From Shewanella amazonensis SB2B (GTDB lineage Bacteria > Pseudomonadota > Gammaproteobacteria > Enterobacterales > Shewanellaceae): a stretch of 64,000 nt of DNA. Within the stretch, counting starts at the first letter, position 1; each line of letters starts with the position of its first letter. The notes beneath the pieces are model-generated. The model saw nothing but the letters and a program-made list of their open reading frames with translations, had not been told where the DNA came from and searched no databases. Positions 51,165-60,901 of the stretch are shown here, piece after piece. The stretch is taken from assembly GCF_000015245.1 (NCBI RefSeq), contig NC_008700.1, positions 158,501 through 222,500 on the forward strand, given 5' to 3'. Made by a program: the position numbers and the translations under genes.

Positions 51165-51938
51165 TCAGTCACTTGAACTTACATGATTTGATTTGACCAC
51201 TATGCCTCTGTTGGTTTTGAAGGCGATGTATCTGCGCTGCCCATCTACCGTTGCCGAGACGAAGATGTTTTTCAGGCCTGATTTGCGAAAGAGCAGGTCT
51301 TTCGCTTTGTCCCACTCAGAGTCAGACGAGTAGCGGACCGTGAGGGTACAGATGCTGTCGGAGCAGATCGGCTTATCCACATTAAGACTTGGCAGTATTT
51401 CAGTCATCTCGGCCAGGTTATTGTTGAGGGCTTCTTCAAATTGCGAAGCCTGCTCACCACGATTCGCATATCCAAGCCATTCACTGAACACCTCAAAGTT
51501 GTCGGCATCCAGCAAGATGCTGACTGCATCAACATTGACGCTGTCATTCTTATTGAGCAACAGTGCCCCAAAGTCGGTTGCCGTACTGAGTTCGCAGTAA
51601 TCCTCGGTTACCTGTATTTCACACAGCTGTTCGCGTAAATCCATGGACTGCGTATAACCCTGGACTGACGAGGCTGGCTCGCCTTGTTGCACTCCTGCAA
51701 TCTCGGAGGTGGGATCAACATCGGCTTCTGCGGCTTTGGGGTTTAACGAGGTTGAATCTAAGCTGGCATCTGGCGTTGGTGCAGGGTGTGCCGACGCCTC
51801 AGTTGTCGCCGTAATTACTTGGGCTGACCCGGTGGGTAAAGGCAGTGGGGGCTCTGATGTTGAATCTTGGGGGAACAGGATGGCTCCGGCTACCAAGCCG
51901 ATTGCCAGTGCTGCAAGGCTTGCAATCAGGGTTTTCAT
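51165..51938 (-). CDS. unknown signal-anchored protein, four-cysteine paralog B
   Basis: 257 residues: signal/anchor (SLAALAIGLVAGAILFP), a Pro/Ala/Thr-rich linker (about 25-95), then the same C-terminal domain as paralog A: REQLCEIQVTEDYCELS, TDFGALLLNKNDSVNVDAVS, DNFEVFSEWLG, and CSDSICTLTV. Both proteins end in the residues SSD. AAGGA lies 8 bp before the ATG. Together the pair look like a duplicated, disulfide-bearing periplasmic domain of unknown role. Confidence 0.82.
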   Translation of the reverse strand: MKTLIASLAALAIGLVAGAILFPQDSTSEPPLPLPTGSAQVITATTEASAHPAPTPDASLDSTSLNPKAAEADVDPTSEIAGVQQGEPASSVQGYTQSMDLREQLCEIQVTEDYCELSTATDFGALLLNKNDSVNVDAVSILLDADNFEVFSEWLGYANRGEQASQFEEALNNNLAEMTEILPSLNVDKPICSDSICTLTVRYSSDSEWDKAKDLLFRKSGLKNIFVSATVDGQRRYIAFKTNRGIVVKSNHVSSSD

Positions 51939-52013
51939 TCGATGTCCTTATCGTTTTTTATGAAACCCCGAAGTTACAGCAAACTCTTGTTTTTCACAAA
52001 CCGGGAGGTTGGG

Positions 52014-52667
52014 TTACTCGTTGAGCAGAAGCCGGTAATCATGGATGGCTGGGAAGTCATGGAACACTTTGTTGGGTTGTTGGCTGTCGGGATTGCTGAT
52101 CCCAAGCTGAAACCCGACACCGGCATGCTTTGCTGCCAGCAGAATCGCCTCACTGTCGTCGATAAAGAGACAGCGCCTGGGGTTGAGTTCGAAGCGGGCA
52201 AATACCGCCTGCCAGAATAACGGTGACTCTTTAGGATGACCGGTCTGATGGCTCGAGAGCATCTCATCCAAACCTGAAGCCAGTTCGGTATGTTCGAGCT
52301 TCAGAGCGAGGCTGTTCGGGTGGGCATTGGTGAGCAAGATGCGGCGTTTTCCGGCATCGGCGAGAGCCGTCAAAAAGGGCATGCTGTCCTGCCTGAGCTG
52401 TATTCTGTCAACCAGGGTTCGGTGCAGCGCCATGATATCCAAACCGAGTTCCCGTTCCCAATAATCGAGGCAGTACCATTCCAGTGTGCCCGCCACCTTG
52501 TCGTATGCCGCTCTGACATGGGAGGTGGCGGCCTCGGCGCTGATGCCATGCATTCGGCTCAGCGTGCCGGGAACCAGTGACAACCAAAAGTGGTTATCAA
52601 AGTGCAGGTCCAGCAGGGTGCCATCCATGTCGAGCAGTACTGTGTCAATTTGGTCCCAGGGAAACAT
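52014..52667 (-). CDS. yrfG: HAD-family GMP/IMP nucleotidase (YrfG-like)
   Basis: 217 residues. HAD motif I DMDGTLLDLHFDN, motif II LLTNAHP, and motif III/IV CLFIDDSEAILLAA. Closely resembles YrfG, a 5'-nucleotidase acting on GMP/IMP in vitro. The start is placed at the ATG at 52667 (MFPWDQIDTVLLD); a longer in-frame reading is unsupported. Divergent from nudE, as yrfG and nudE are neighbours in E. coli. Confidence 0.92.
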   Translation of the reverse strand: MFPWDQIDTVLLDMDGTLLDLHFDNHFWLSLVPGTLSRMHGISAEAATSHVRAAYDKVAGTLEWYCLDYWERELGLDIMALHRTLVDRIQLRQDSMPFLTALADAGKRRILLTNAHPNSLALKLEHTELASGLDEMLSSHQTGHPKESPLFWQAVFARFELNPRRCLFIDDSEAILLAAKHAGVGFQLGISNPDSQQPNKVFHDFPAIHDYRLLLNE

Positions 52668-52752
52668 TGGAAAATTCCATTGGTAGATTAAAAATGGGGT
52701 AGTAAGATTGTACCCCATCATGATTTATGAAACTCAAGAGTCAGGGGCGAGC

Positions 52753-53304
52753 ATGGGAGAGCGGCGCCAAAAGCCGGAAATACTGCACACTGAGGTGGTG
52801 GCGAAGAGCCGTTTATTTCAGATAGAGCAGGTACATCTGCGCTTTGCCAATCAGGTTGAACGCTACTATGAGCGCATGAAGGGCTCAAATCGTGGCGCTG
52901 TGATGGTTGTGCCCGTGCTGGGAGAGCAGCTCCTGCTGGCTCGGGAATATGCCGCTGGTACCGACAACTATGAGCTGGGCTTTCCCAAAGGATTGGTGGA
53001 TCCCGGTGAATTACCCGCAGAGGCCGCCAATCGTGAGTTGCAGGAAGAAATTGGCTTTGGGGCCCATAAACTCACTCTGCTGAAGGAGCTGAGCCTGGCG
53101 CCGGGGTATTTTTCCAGCAAGATGCAGATTTTTCTGGCGGAAGATCTCTACGAGAGTCGCCTCGAAGGCGATGAGCCTGAACCTATAGAAGTGGTGCCAT
53201 GGCCCTTGGTTGATTGGCAACAGCTTCTTGAACTTGATGATTTTTCAGAATCCCGCAGCGTCAGTGCTTTGTTTTTGGCGCAAAAGCATCTACACCTTAA
53301 ATAG
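52753..53304 (+). CDS. nudE: ADP-compounds hydrolase NudE
   Basis: 183 residues with a canonical Nudix box (GLVDPGELPAEAANREL followed by QEEIGF). Hydrolyses ADP-ribose, NADH and Ap3A in E. coli. Start is the ATG at 52753 (MGERRQKPEIL), preceded by aggggcg; upstream in-frame codons are not supported by homology I can recall. cysQ follows 44 bp later on the same strand. Confidence 0.95.
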   Translation: MGERRQKPEILHTEVVAKSRLFQIEQVHLRFANQVERYYERMKGSNRGAVMVVPVLGEQLLLAREYAAGTDNYELGFPKGLVDPGELPAEAANRELQEEIGFGAHKLTLLKELSLAPGYFSSKMQIFLAEDLYESRLEGDEPEPIEVVPWPLVDWQQLLELDDFSESRSVSALFLAQKHLHLK

Positions 53305-53348
53305 ATAGTTCCGGGCCCCGTGAGGCAGTGCCCCCTTCTGGAGTGGTT

Positions 53349-54161
53349 ATGAAGCCAGAACAATTGGTCGACGAGGCAATTGCCATTGCGACCCAGGCAG
53401 GAAACAAGATCCGGGAAATTTATCTGGCCGGTGATTTCGAACGGATCGTGAAATCCGATAATACCCCTGTCACTTCTGCCGATCTTGCCGCGAATCAAAT
53501 CATTATGGATGGGCTGAGGCAACTGACGCCCCATATCCCCATTTTATCGGAAGAAGCCGCCGATATTCCCCTGTGTGAGCGCGTCGACTGGCCTTGTTAT
53601 TGGCTTGTGGATCCCCTCGATGGTACAGGCGAATTTATTGCAGGCAGTGGTGATTTTTCAGTCATTATCGCGCTGGTTGAGCATAACCGCCCCGTTATGG
53701 GGGTGGTGTACGTGCCCATGACCGGAGTGTGTTATTACGCCGTGGCGGGCCTCGGTGCATACAAACGCAGTGGTGGTATGGAGGTCAGGATCACCAGTCG
53801 CCAGCTGCCCTCCGGTGTTGAACCCTCGCTGAGACTGGCCGTGAGCCGCCGTCAGGACCCCCAATCTGTATTGAAGCTATTTCATCAGCCCCGCCATTGT
53901 GAGTTGGTGGTGATGGGGGGCGCTGCGCTGAAAAGCTGTTTGGTGGCCGAAGGCCGTGCCGATTGTTATGTTCGGGTAGGTCCCACGGGAGAGTGGGACA
54001 CAGGGGCTGCGCAGATCATCATCGAAGAGGCCGGAGGCCAATTGATGGACATAGAACTGCAACCCCTCAGTTATAACGAACGTGACACCTTTGAAAATCC
54101 CAATTTTGTGGTGGTAGGTTCGCCTAATCTCGATTGGGATAAAATTCTTGTTGGTGAATAA
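53349..54161 (+). CDS. cysQ: 3'(2'),5'-bisphosphate nucleotidase
   Basis: 270 residues. Removes the 3' phosphate of PAP made during sulfate activation and other reactions. Inositol-phosphatase fold signatures: ILSEEAAD, DPLDGTGEFI (metal site), and TGEWDTGAAQIIIEEAGG. ATG at 53349 with GGAG upstream. It overlaps the following GNAT gene by 8 bp. Confidence 0.95.
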   Translation: MKPEQLVDEAIAIATQAGNKIREIYLAGDFERIVKSDNTPVTSADLAANQIIMDGLRQLTPHIPILSEEAADIPLCERVDWPCYWLVDPLDGTGEFIAGSGDFSVIIALVEHNRPVMGVVYVPMTGVCYYAVAGLGAYKRSGGMEVRITSRQLPSGVEPSLRLAVSRRQDPQSVLKLFHQPRHCELVVMGGAALKSCLVAEGRADCYVRVGPTGEWDTGAAQIIIEEAGGQLMDIELQPLSYNERDTFENPNFVVVGSPNLDWDKILVGE

Positions 54162-54585
54162 TACTTTGCAAATTCAATCTCTCTCTGCTTCCGACTGGCA
54201 GGATGCCTATCATGTCGAGCGTACCTGCTTTGGTTCTCATGCCTACCCCGACTTTTTCTTTCGTCAGGCCGTGGATGCCTGGCCCGATGGCTTGATTGGT
54301 GCATTTATTGAGAAAGAACTGGTGGGTTACGCCTTATGCGTACCGGGTAAGGATACCAATGTTGGTTGGATCCTGTCTGTTGCCGTGCTCAATTCCCATC
54401 GGGGATGCGGTGTGGGTAAGGCGCTGATGAACCACTGCTTGTCCTTGGGTTTTACCAGTCTCAAGCTCACGGTTGCACCGGATAATCCAGCCAAGTACCT
54501 CTACCTTAAACTCGGATTTCAGCAACAGGCTTTGGAGCGGGACTATTTTGGCCCCGGTGAGGATAGATTACTGCTCGTTCGGTAA
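54154..54585 (+). CDS. GNAT-family acetyltransferase (RimI-like)
   Basis: About 143 residues; acetyl-CoA-binding motif RGCGVGKALM with the preceding ILSVAVLNSH strand, and a C-terminal YLKLGFQQQALERDYFGPGEDRLL segment as in RimI-type N-acetyltransferases. Starts with GTG overlapping cysQ. Substrate unknown; possibly protein N-terminal acetylation. Confidence 0.85.
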   Translation: MNNTLQIQSLSASDWQDAYHVERTCFGSHAYPDFFFRQAVDAWPDGLIGAFIEKELVGYALCVPGKDTNVGWILSVAVLNSHRGCGVGKALMNHCLSLGFTSLKLTVAPDNPAKYLYLKLGFQQQALERDYFGPGEDRLLLVR

Positions 54586-54703
54586 TTGATGCTCACGGAA
54601 CCCTTGCTTAATAAACAGTGTTTTTTATTATTGTGAACATTGTTTTTAATTCGTTCTACTGTTAGTTTGTCACTAACAATCAAGACGGCAAACAGGGTGA
54701 AGG

Positions 54704-55369
54704 ATGGCAAGGCGCAAGGAACACAGCCATGAGCAAATCCGTGAGATGGCCATCAGTGAGGTAGAGCGCTGGTTGGAGACAGAGCCTCTGCAGGATCTCA
54801 GCCTTCGCAAAGTGGCTCAACACATCGGTTATGCCCCCAGTACTCTGGTGAAGGTATTCGGCAGTTACCCTTATTTGCTGCTCGCCGTTGCCAGACGTGC
54901 GCTCGAAGCCCTGGACACCACTTTTGCAGGACATTTGGGCGCCGCCCGAGACAATTCCTCATTCAATAATCTTCCTCTGGATGCGCTCAAGGCAAAAACG
55001 GCGCTTAATGCCATGGCGCAGAGCTATGGACAATTTGCGCTCAGTTCGCCGGGCCGTTTTTCATTGGTCTTCGAGCTTAAGCTGCCCGCAGAAGCAACAC
55101 TGCCGTCGGATCACAGCGCCCTGATAGAATCCCTGCTGCAACGACCTGAAGCTTGTCTAAGCGCCATGTTTCCATCACTGGGAGCTGCCCAGCTCAAATA
55201 TCAAACCCGTCTCCTGTGGGCGGCACTTCATGGTCTGGTGGCGCTGTCGTTGCAGGATAAGCTTTTTTTACTTGAACACTCTCTTGCTGAACTCCTGACG
55301 GTTCAGCTTGGAAGCCAATTGCATGCGATTTCTGTGCTGGATGCACAGCACACGGAGGTGAGGCCATGA
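54704..55369 (+). CDS. TetR-family transcriptional regulator
   Basis: 221 residues: N-terminal helix-turn-helix (about 10-55; DLSLRKVAQHIGYAPSTLVKVFGSYPYLL region) and a ligand-binding domain with a long C-terminal helix. Its stop overlaps the start of the acyltransferase gene (ATGA), so it likely controls its own operon. Inducer unknown; a lipid or fatty acid is plausible given the partner. Confidence 0.88.
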   Translation: MARRKEHSHEQIREMAISEVERWLETEPLQDLSLRKVAQHIGYAPSTLVKVFGSYPYLLLAVARRALEALDTTFAGHLGAARDNSSFNNLPLDALKAKTALNAMAQSYGQFALSSPGRFSLVFELKLPAEATLPSDHSALIESLLQRPEACLSAMFPSLGAAQLKYQTRLLWAALHGLVALSLQDKLFLLEHSLAELLTVQLGSQLHAISVLDAQHTEVRP

Positions 55370-57222
55370 TATTCAGTCGCCGCTTTTTGCCCTATTTTTT
55401 GACCCAGTGCCTGGGTGCACTCAACGACAATATATACAAGAATGTCCTCTTGCTGCTGGTGGCTTACAGTCAGGTCGACAAGTTGCCCATGGATCCCAAC
55501 TTGTTTGTAAATCTTGCGGCGGGCGTGTTTATCCTGCCGTTTTTCCTGTTTTCAGCCCATGCCGGCGGCATCGCCGATAACATGGATAAGGCGAAGCTGA
55601 TCCGTCGGCTCAAACTGCTGGAGCTGGGCATTATGTCCTGTGCCGCGGTCGCCCTGGTTACCGAGCACTATCTTGCGATGCTCCTGCTGCTGTTTATGAC
55701 CGGCAGTCAATCGGCCTATTTTGGCCCGGTTAAATACTCCCTGTTGCCACAGGCATTGAAAGAAGAAGAGTTGGTGAGCGGCAATGCCTGGGTCGAAATG
55801 GGCACCTTTTTATCCATTTTGGTGGGTACCCTGAGCGCTGGCTTGCTGGTTGCCAACGAGGGGGCAACCTGGCTTGCAGCCATCACAGTGGCAACCCTGT
55901 CGCTGGCGGGCTATCTCAGCAGCCGCGCCATTCCGGCTTTGCCTCCCCAGAATAAGGTGCACAAAGTAAAGTTTGCGCCCCTGTCAGGTACCTGGCGCAG
56001 TGTACAGCGGGTAAGGCGTACTCCCACCATATGGATGGCGATTCTGGCCATCAGTTGGTTTTGGTTTTTGGGGGCCACTTATCTCACCCAGTTCCCCAAC
56101 TTCGCCCGTGAACATCTGCATGGCGATGCCACAGTCGTTTCTGTGCTGCTGGCACTCTTTTCCATCGGCATTGCCGTGGGCTCGTTTTTGTGTGAGCGCA
56201 TTTCCTTTGGCCGGGTGGAGCTCGGCGTTTTGCCCTTTGGTGTGGCCGGTTTAACCCTGTTTGGGGTGGATATGTTATTTGCTCTGCCGGGATTTGCTGC
56301 ACCTCAGTCACTTTATGGTGCGGTCGAGTTTGTGCAGCTGAGTGCCCACTGGCGACTGATGTTTGACCTCTTTATGGTGGGTATCAGTGGTGGTCTCTTT
56401 ATCGTTCCCCTGTATGCCTTTATCCAAACCCGTGCCGCCAGTGGTGAATGTGCCCGCGCCATTGCGGCAAACAACATTGTCAATGCCTTCTTTATGGTGG
56501 TATCGGCACTGTTGTCTATGTTGCTGCTTGGCCCGGTTGGCCTTGGCATACTCGAACTCTTTTTACTGCTGGCACTGATGAATGCCGTGGTGGCCTTCTA
56601 TGTTTATCGCCAGGTGCCGGAATTTGCACAGCGTTTTATCTCGTATTTGCTCAGTCACCTGATGTATCGGGTATCCATCAGCGGCAGGCAACATATTCCC
56701 AAAGAAGGCGCGGCGCTGATGGTGTGCAACCATGTCAGTTATGTCGATGCCTTATTGCTGCTGGGGGCTTCAACCCGGCCGGTCCGTTTTGTGATGGACA
56801 AGAGCATCAGCGAAATGCCGCTGCTAAAGTACCTGTTCCGTCATGCCGGGGTCATTCCAATCTGCTCGCCCAAACAATGTGAGGCTACCTATAACGCTGC
56901 CTTTGAGCGTATCGACGAGGCGCTGATGGATGGAGAGTTAGTGTGTATCTTTCCCGAAGGCAGACTGTCGCCAGATGGTGTATTGGGTGAGTTCAGACCC
57001 GGGGTAGAGAAGATTCTCTCCCGGCGGCCCGTGCCGGTCGTTCCCATGGCGCTCAAAGGCTTATGGGGCTCTTTCTTCAGCCATAAAGATGGTCATGCAT
57101 TGACGACACGCCCCAAGCGTTTCTGGTCAAAGGTTGAGATTGAAATAGCACCGGCAGTGGATGGGGCTAGCTGCGACAGACACTCGTTGCAGGCTACTGT
57201 TTCTGAATTAATTGGTATGTAA
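55366..57222 (+). CDS. LplT-like MFS transporter fused to a PlsC-type acyltransferase
   Basis: 618 residues: an MFS domain with about ten to twelve helices (residues 1-405), close to the lysophospholipid transporter LplT, then an acyltransferase domain (about 425-618) with NHVSYVDALLLL (HX4D), FPEGRLSPDG and PVVPMAL. Compared with Aas, the ligase domain is absent, so acyl-CoA or acyl-ACP must come from another source. Predicted to import lyso-phospholipid at the inner membrane and re-acylate it. Co-translated with the TetR gene. Confidence 0.9.
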   Translation: MIFSRRFLPYFLTQCLGALNDNIYKNVLLLLVAYSQVDKLPMDPNLFVNLAAGVFILPFFLFSAHAGGIADNMDKAKLIRRLKLLELGIMSCAAVALVTEHYLAMLLLLFMTGSQSAYFGPVKYSLLPQALKEEELVSGNAWVEMGTFLSILVGTLSAGLLVANEGATWLAAITVATLSLAGYLSSRAIPALPPQNKVHKVKFAPLSGTWRSVQRVRRTPTIWMAILAISWFWFLGATYLTQFPNFAREHLHGDATVVSVLLALFSIGIAVGSFLCERISFGRVELGVLPFGVAGLTLFGVDMLFALPGFAAPQSLYGAVEFVQLSAHWRLMFDLFMVGISGGLFIVPLYAFIQTRAASGECARAIAANNIVNAFFMVVSALLSMLLLGPVGLGILELFLLLALMNAVVAFYVYRQVPEFAQRFISYLLSHLMYRVSISGRQHIPKEGAALMVCNHVSYVDALLLLGASTRPVRFVMDKSISEMPLLKYLFRHAGVIPICSPKQCEATYNAAFERIDEALMDGELVCIFPEGRLSPDGVLGEFRPGVEKILSRRPVPVVPMALKGLWGSFFSHKDGHALTTRPKRFWSKVEIEIAPAVDGASCDRHSLQATVSELIGM

Positions 57223-57322
57223 TTCTGTTATTTGGCAATATTTTATGCTGTGTATTGTCTCTGAGACTTTCTGCTGATTAAATGGCGGCGACGTTAACAT
57301 AGGTGCTACTGGAGATTTACAA

Positions 57323-58606
57323 ATGAAAGGGAAGTTACTGCTCAGTACCTGCTCGCTGTTGCTTGTTGCCTGCGGCGGTTCGGGTGATGCAGGGGGCGAT
57401 CAGGGCTCGAACGGCAATAATGCCCACTTGGTTGGCGACTTTGTGCGCCAGGCAACCAAGTGTGATGCCCGTGCTGCAAATACCTCAGCCAAGGTCATAC
57501 TGCATAGAAAAGATGGCTCTGTTATGTCGACACACCAGCCAAATGCTTCTGGTAGATTGGATATTGATTGGCCTGCAGATGCTGCTCATATCACCTTGGT
57601 CACCACTTCAAACGGTGAGTTGCGTTTGGACACTCAACTTGTGCGTAGTAGTGGCGATTTGGGCATTAATGCGGCTTATGATGACAGTTTGAACTTGCAA
57701 TGCGAGTGTAAGACCCTCGATGTTAATGGCGCTGAGCTTGCGGCCGCATACCCCGACCATAAGATTCTGCTGCGTGGAGCCCGCCTGGATTCTGTGAATT
57801 CCACTGAATTTTGCAAAGTGCCTGGAAGTGAGTATGCCAGCGTGGATTTATGGCTGACACCAACTATTGCAAATGATAAGTCCTACGGCGCGCTGCTGGA
57901 TGTGAATCAGAATAATGCTAGCTTAGTGTTAACAGCCGATTTGGTGTCAGATGCTGCCAATGAAGGTGTCGATGTGTCCTTTTACGATAACTATGATGGC
58001 ATCTCCCGCGCTTACACTTATGGCTTAAATAAGGATGGCCGTCGTCACTTCATGCGTTCACCGGACATTCTTTCGGTATTCCCGGGCATATACAGCAACA
58101 ACTACCTTCAGCTTTTTCACAGCAGGGATTTGGGTTCGACAGCAGAAGGCTCGCTCAGTTACCACGCCGGACGCAGGATTAAAGTGACAGAGCCGACCCA
58201 AGTTCAAACTGTCGATATTGCCGACAATGAACAGGCCATGCTGGCTTCGGTCAACGCCTTATTACAGGGGATCGCAAGTGGCTCAGCGGTTAACTACGAT
58301 CTTGGCAACATAGGTACCAACCGTGCCGGGTTGATGGTATTTGTGAACGGTAATGGGATGTACTGGAGTATAAACGGACCTCTGAAAGGTACTTTCCCGG
58401 ATTTGCAGTTGCCAGCGGAAATAGAAGCTCAACTGGAAACCGCTGATATACAGCAAATATCATTTCAGAGCTCTGGATACCGTCAGGCTGGTGGTATAAA
58501 CGCACTGCGTGAACAACTGGCGACTGAAAGCCGCAGTGGTACGAAGTTGCGTCCCGCGTTTTTTGATAACTACGACTATGAAGATATTACGGTCTGGTTG
58601 AACTGA
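57323..58606 (+). CDS. orphan lipoprotein of unknown function
   Basis: 427 residues with a lipobox (SLLLVACGG, Cys17) and a Gly/Asn-rich linker, so a lipid-anchored periplasmic protein. No family is recognised. Five cysteines, including CECK, and patches such as FYDNYD and FFDNYDYED that repeat (about residues 215-221 and 413-420). Base composition looks more AT-rich than its neighbours, hinting at acquisition. ATG at 57323 with a GGAG site. Single gene with a terminator after it. Confidence 0.75.
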   Translation: MKGKLLLSTCSLLLVACGGSGDAGGDQGSNGNNAHLVGDFVRQATKCDARAANTSAKVILHRKDGSVMSTHQPNASGRLDIDWPADAAHITLVTTSNGELRLDTQLVRSSGDLGINAAYDDSLNLQCECKTLDVNGAELAAAYPDHKILLRGARLDSVNSTEFCKVPGSEYASVDLWLTPTIANDKSYGALLDVNQNNASLVLTADLVSDAANEGVDVSFYDNYDGISRAYTYGLNKDGRRHFMRSPDILSVFPGIYSNNYLQLFHSRDLGSTAEGSLSYHAGRRIKVTEPTQVQTVDIADNEQAMLASVNALLQGIASGSAVNYDLGNIGTNRAGLMVFVNGNGMYWSINGPLKGTFPDLQLPAEIEAQLETADIQQISFQSSGYRQAGGINALREQLATESRSGTKLRPAFFDNYDYEDITVWLN

Positions 58607-58629
58607 GCCCACTTGGCATCATTTAGATG

Positions 58630-58655
58630 AAAGCCCTCTTTCGAGGGCTTTTTGC
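58630..58655. terminator. bidirectional terminator, lipoprotein / mnmH
   Basis: Stem aaagccctc / gagggcttt with a 4-nt loop and a T-run, between converging genes. Confidence 0.88.
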
Positions 58656-59758
58656 TATTTGCCGAGACTACTCAGATACTCGTGCATTTCAGCGTGAGTT
58701 CCGGTAAAGCGCACCCGGGCGGCTTTTTTGCCCAGTTGATAGTGGTACATGGGGTCGTAATAACTTTCCAGCAGCAGTGATATCCAGTCCAGGTGGGCAC
58801 TGGTATCCCTGCGGCTTTGCTCCGTGGCCAGTGCTTTGTTCATCAGCTCTGTCATTTCAGCATGCAGCTTACCGCCAAGGCGTTTGTAGATGCCCTTGAG
58901 GCTGCCGAGCAGATAGTCACGATAAGCGATAAAGCCCTGCTCTTCACCCAGACGTTCCACATAACCCGCGTGCATCTTGTGGACGTAATCGTCCAACAGG
59001 CGAGGCAGACGTTCTTCGAGCGTAGAAGTCAGCACCAATACCGGCGCCTGCTGCATCTTTTCGAAAAAGGTCTTGGGGATGGCATTGCGGCCAATGAGGA
59101 AGCTTTCATCTTCCAGTAGCAGTTTGGCTTGTTCGCGCTCCTGATGACGCAGCAGTTCGATGGCGAGCCGATTCTCAAAATCAATCTGACTGGGTTGCCC
59201 CTCGTGCTGGCGACCAAAGCTGGAGCCCCGATGGTTGGCGATGCCTTCCAGATCGACCGACTCACTGCGAAGGCGTACAAAGTCAGTTTTACCGCTGCCG
59301 GTAATGCCGCTGAGGATAAGCATTTCGCTTTTGCCTGGCGCAGTGTCAATCTCGTCAATCAAGAATTGGCGCATTGCTTTGTAGCCGCCTTCGATAAAGG
59401 GAATATCGAGTCCGACCTCTTTGAGCCAACTTTGAGTGATGCGCGATCTCAACCCGCCACGAAAGCAATACAGAAAACCATCTGGATGCTCGCTGAAAAA
59501 GGCTTTCCAGGCATCGACTCGGTTCGCTTTGACCTTACCGGCAACCAGCTGGTGGCCAAGCTCTATAGCTGCTTCCTGGCCATGCTCTTTGTAGCAGGTT
59601 CCCACCTTTTGCCGTTCGCTGTCGGTCATCAGAGGCAGATTCACCGCATTGGGAAAAGCGCCCTTGCTGAACTCGATGGGGGCGCGCACATCCATAATGG
59701 GATGACCTTTTAAGAAGATCTCCCGATATTGCTTGGCGGGGACGGTATTGGTACTCAT
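58655..59758 (-). CDS. mnmH: tRNA 2-selenouridine synthase
   Basis: 367 residues. N-terminal rhodanese domain (about 1-130, catalytic Cys in [11 protein letters not shown]) and a P-loop domain ([13 protein letters not shown]) that first geranylates, then selenates 2-thiouridine at the wobble position of Lys, Glu and Gln tRNAs. Its ATG overlaps the selD stop (ATGA). Uses selenophosphate from SelD. Confidence 0.95.
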
Positions 59759-60813
59759 GCCAAACCACCGGATTTGAGAAGCAGTCTACCCGGGCCCGCC
59801 TTCAGCTCGCCAATGCATACAGGCGTTATACCGTGGCTGCTGAGGAGCTCGCATAAGGCCGCTTCGGCCTCATCGCAGACTGCCACCAGAAGGCCGCCGC
59901 TGGTTTGTGGGTCACAAAGCAGCGCCTTTTCGCGCTCGCTGACGTTTGGCAGATGCTCGCCGTAGCTGTCAAAGTTTCTGTGGGTGCCGCCGGGTATACA
60001 GCCAAGGTCAAGATAATGCTCGGCGCGCTCCAGCAGTGGAACTGCCTCAAGGTTCAGTTCGGCATCCACAGTGGCGCCCTGACACATTTCCAGCAGGTGC
60101 CCCGCCAATCCAAAACCCGTTACATCTGTCATGGCACTGACGCCGGGCAGAGTTGCTATATCGGCGCCAATTTTATTGAGCGTGCACATAGCTTCGGGGG
60201 CTATGTGGGCATCGGCGTCTTCAAGCTTTTTCTGCTTTTGGGCCGTCGTGAGAATACCAATGCCGATGGGCTTGGTGAGGTACAGCTTGTCACCCGCCTT
60301 GGCAGTATTGTTTTGTTTCAGGCGCTCCAGCGGTAGCTGACCAGTCACGGCCAGACCGAAAATAGGCTCGGGCGCATCAATGCTGTGGCCACCGGCGAGC
60401 ATGATTCCGGCATCCATACAGGCCTGACGGCCACCATCCACCACCTGTTGAGCCACTTCGGCGGGCAGCTTGTTCACAGGCCAACCCAGAATGGCAATCG
60501 CCATCATGGGGGTGCCGCCCATAGCGTAGATATCGCTGATGGCATTGGTGGCAGCGATACGGCCGAAGGTGAAGGGGTCGTCCACTATGGGCATGAAAAA
60601 GTCGGTGGTGCTGATGATGCCGGTGGTGTCATTCAGCTTGTAAACGGCTGCGTCATCGCGGCTGGCATTGCCAACCAATAGATTGGGGTCAACAAAGCTT
60701 GGCAGCTGCGATTCAAGGATGGTACCCAGTACCTTGGGCGATATTTTGCAGCCACAACCGGCTCCGTGGCTGTATTCGGTCAGTTTGATGGGCTGTGAAA
60801 GTTGCGATGACAT
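59755..60813 (-). CDS. selD: Selenide, water dikinase
   Basis: 352 residues; makes selenophosphate from selenide and ATP. The catalytic segment [11 protein letters not shown] has Cys, not selenocysteine, at the active position. Other motifs: [33 protein letters not shown]-like [12 protein letters not shown], and [11 protein letters not shown]. Start is the ATG at 60813; an in-frame ATG upstream lacks a good site. Precedes and overlaps mnmH, with no selA/selB nearby, so the pair here serves tRNA selenation. Confidence 0.95.
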
Positions 60814-60860
60814 ACGGATTTGCCTGCCTGAAAGGAATGGCAACCATGATAGTCAGATAC

Positions 60861-60880
60861 GGCCTCCATGCAAGGAGGCC
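60861..60880 (-). terminator. hairpin between selD and the desaturase gene
   Basis: A 7-bp stem ggcctcc / ggaggcc with a 6-nt loop. No T-run, so perhaps an attenuator or weak stop after the desaturase gene. Confidence 0.3.
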
Positions 60881-60901
60881 GTGTTGATTCTTATAGCGGG
60901 A

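Noticed and set aside
59755..60813. Selenocysteine codon in selD
   Set aside because: The catalytic position is a normal Cys codon and no in-frame TGA is present.
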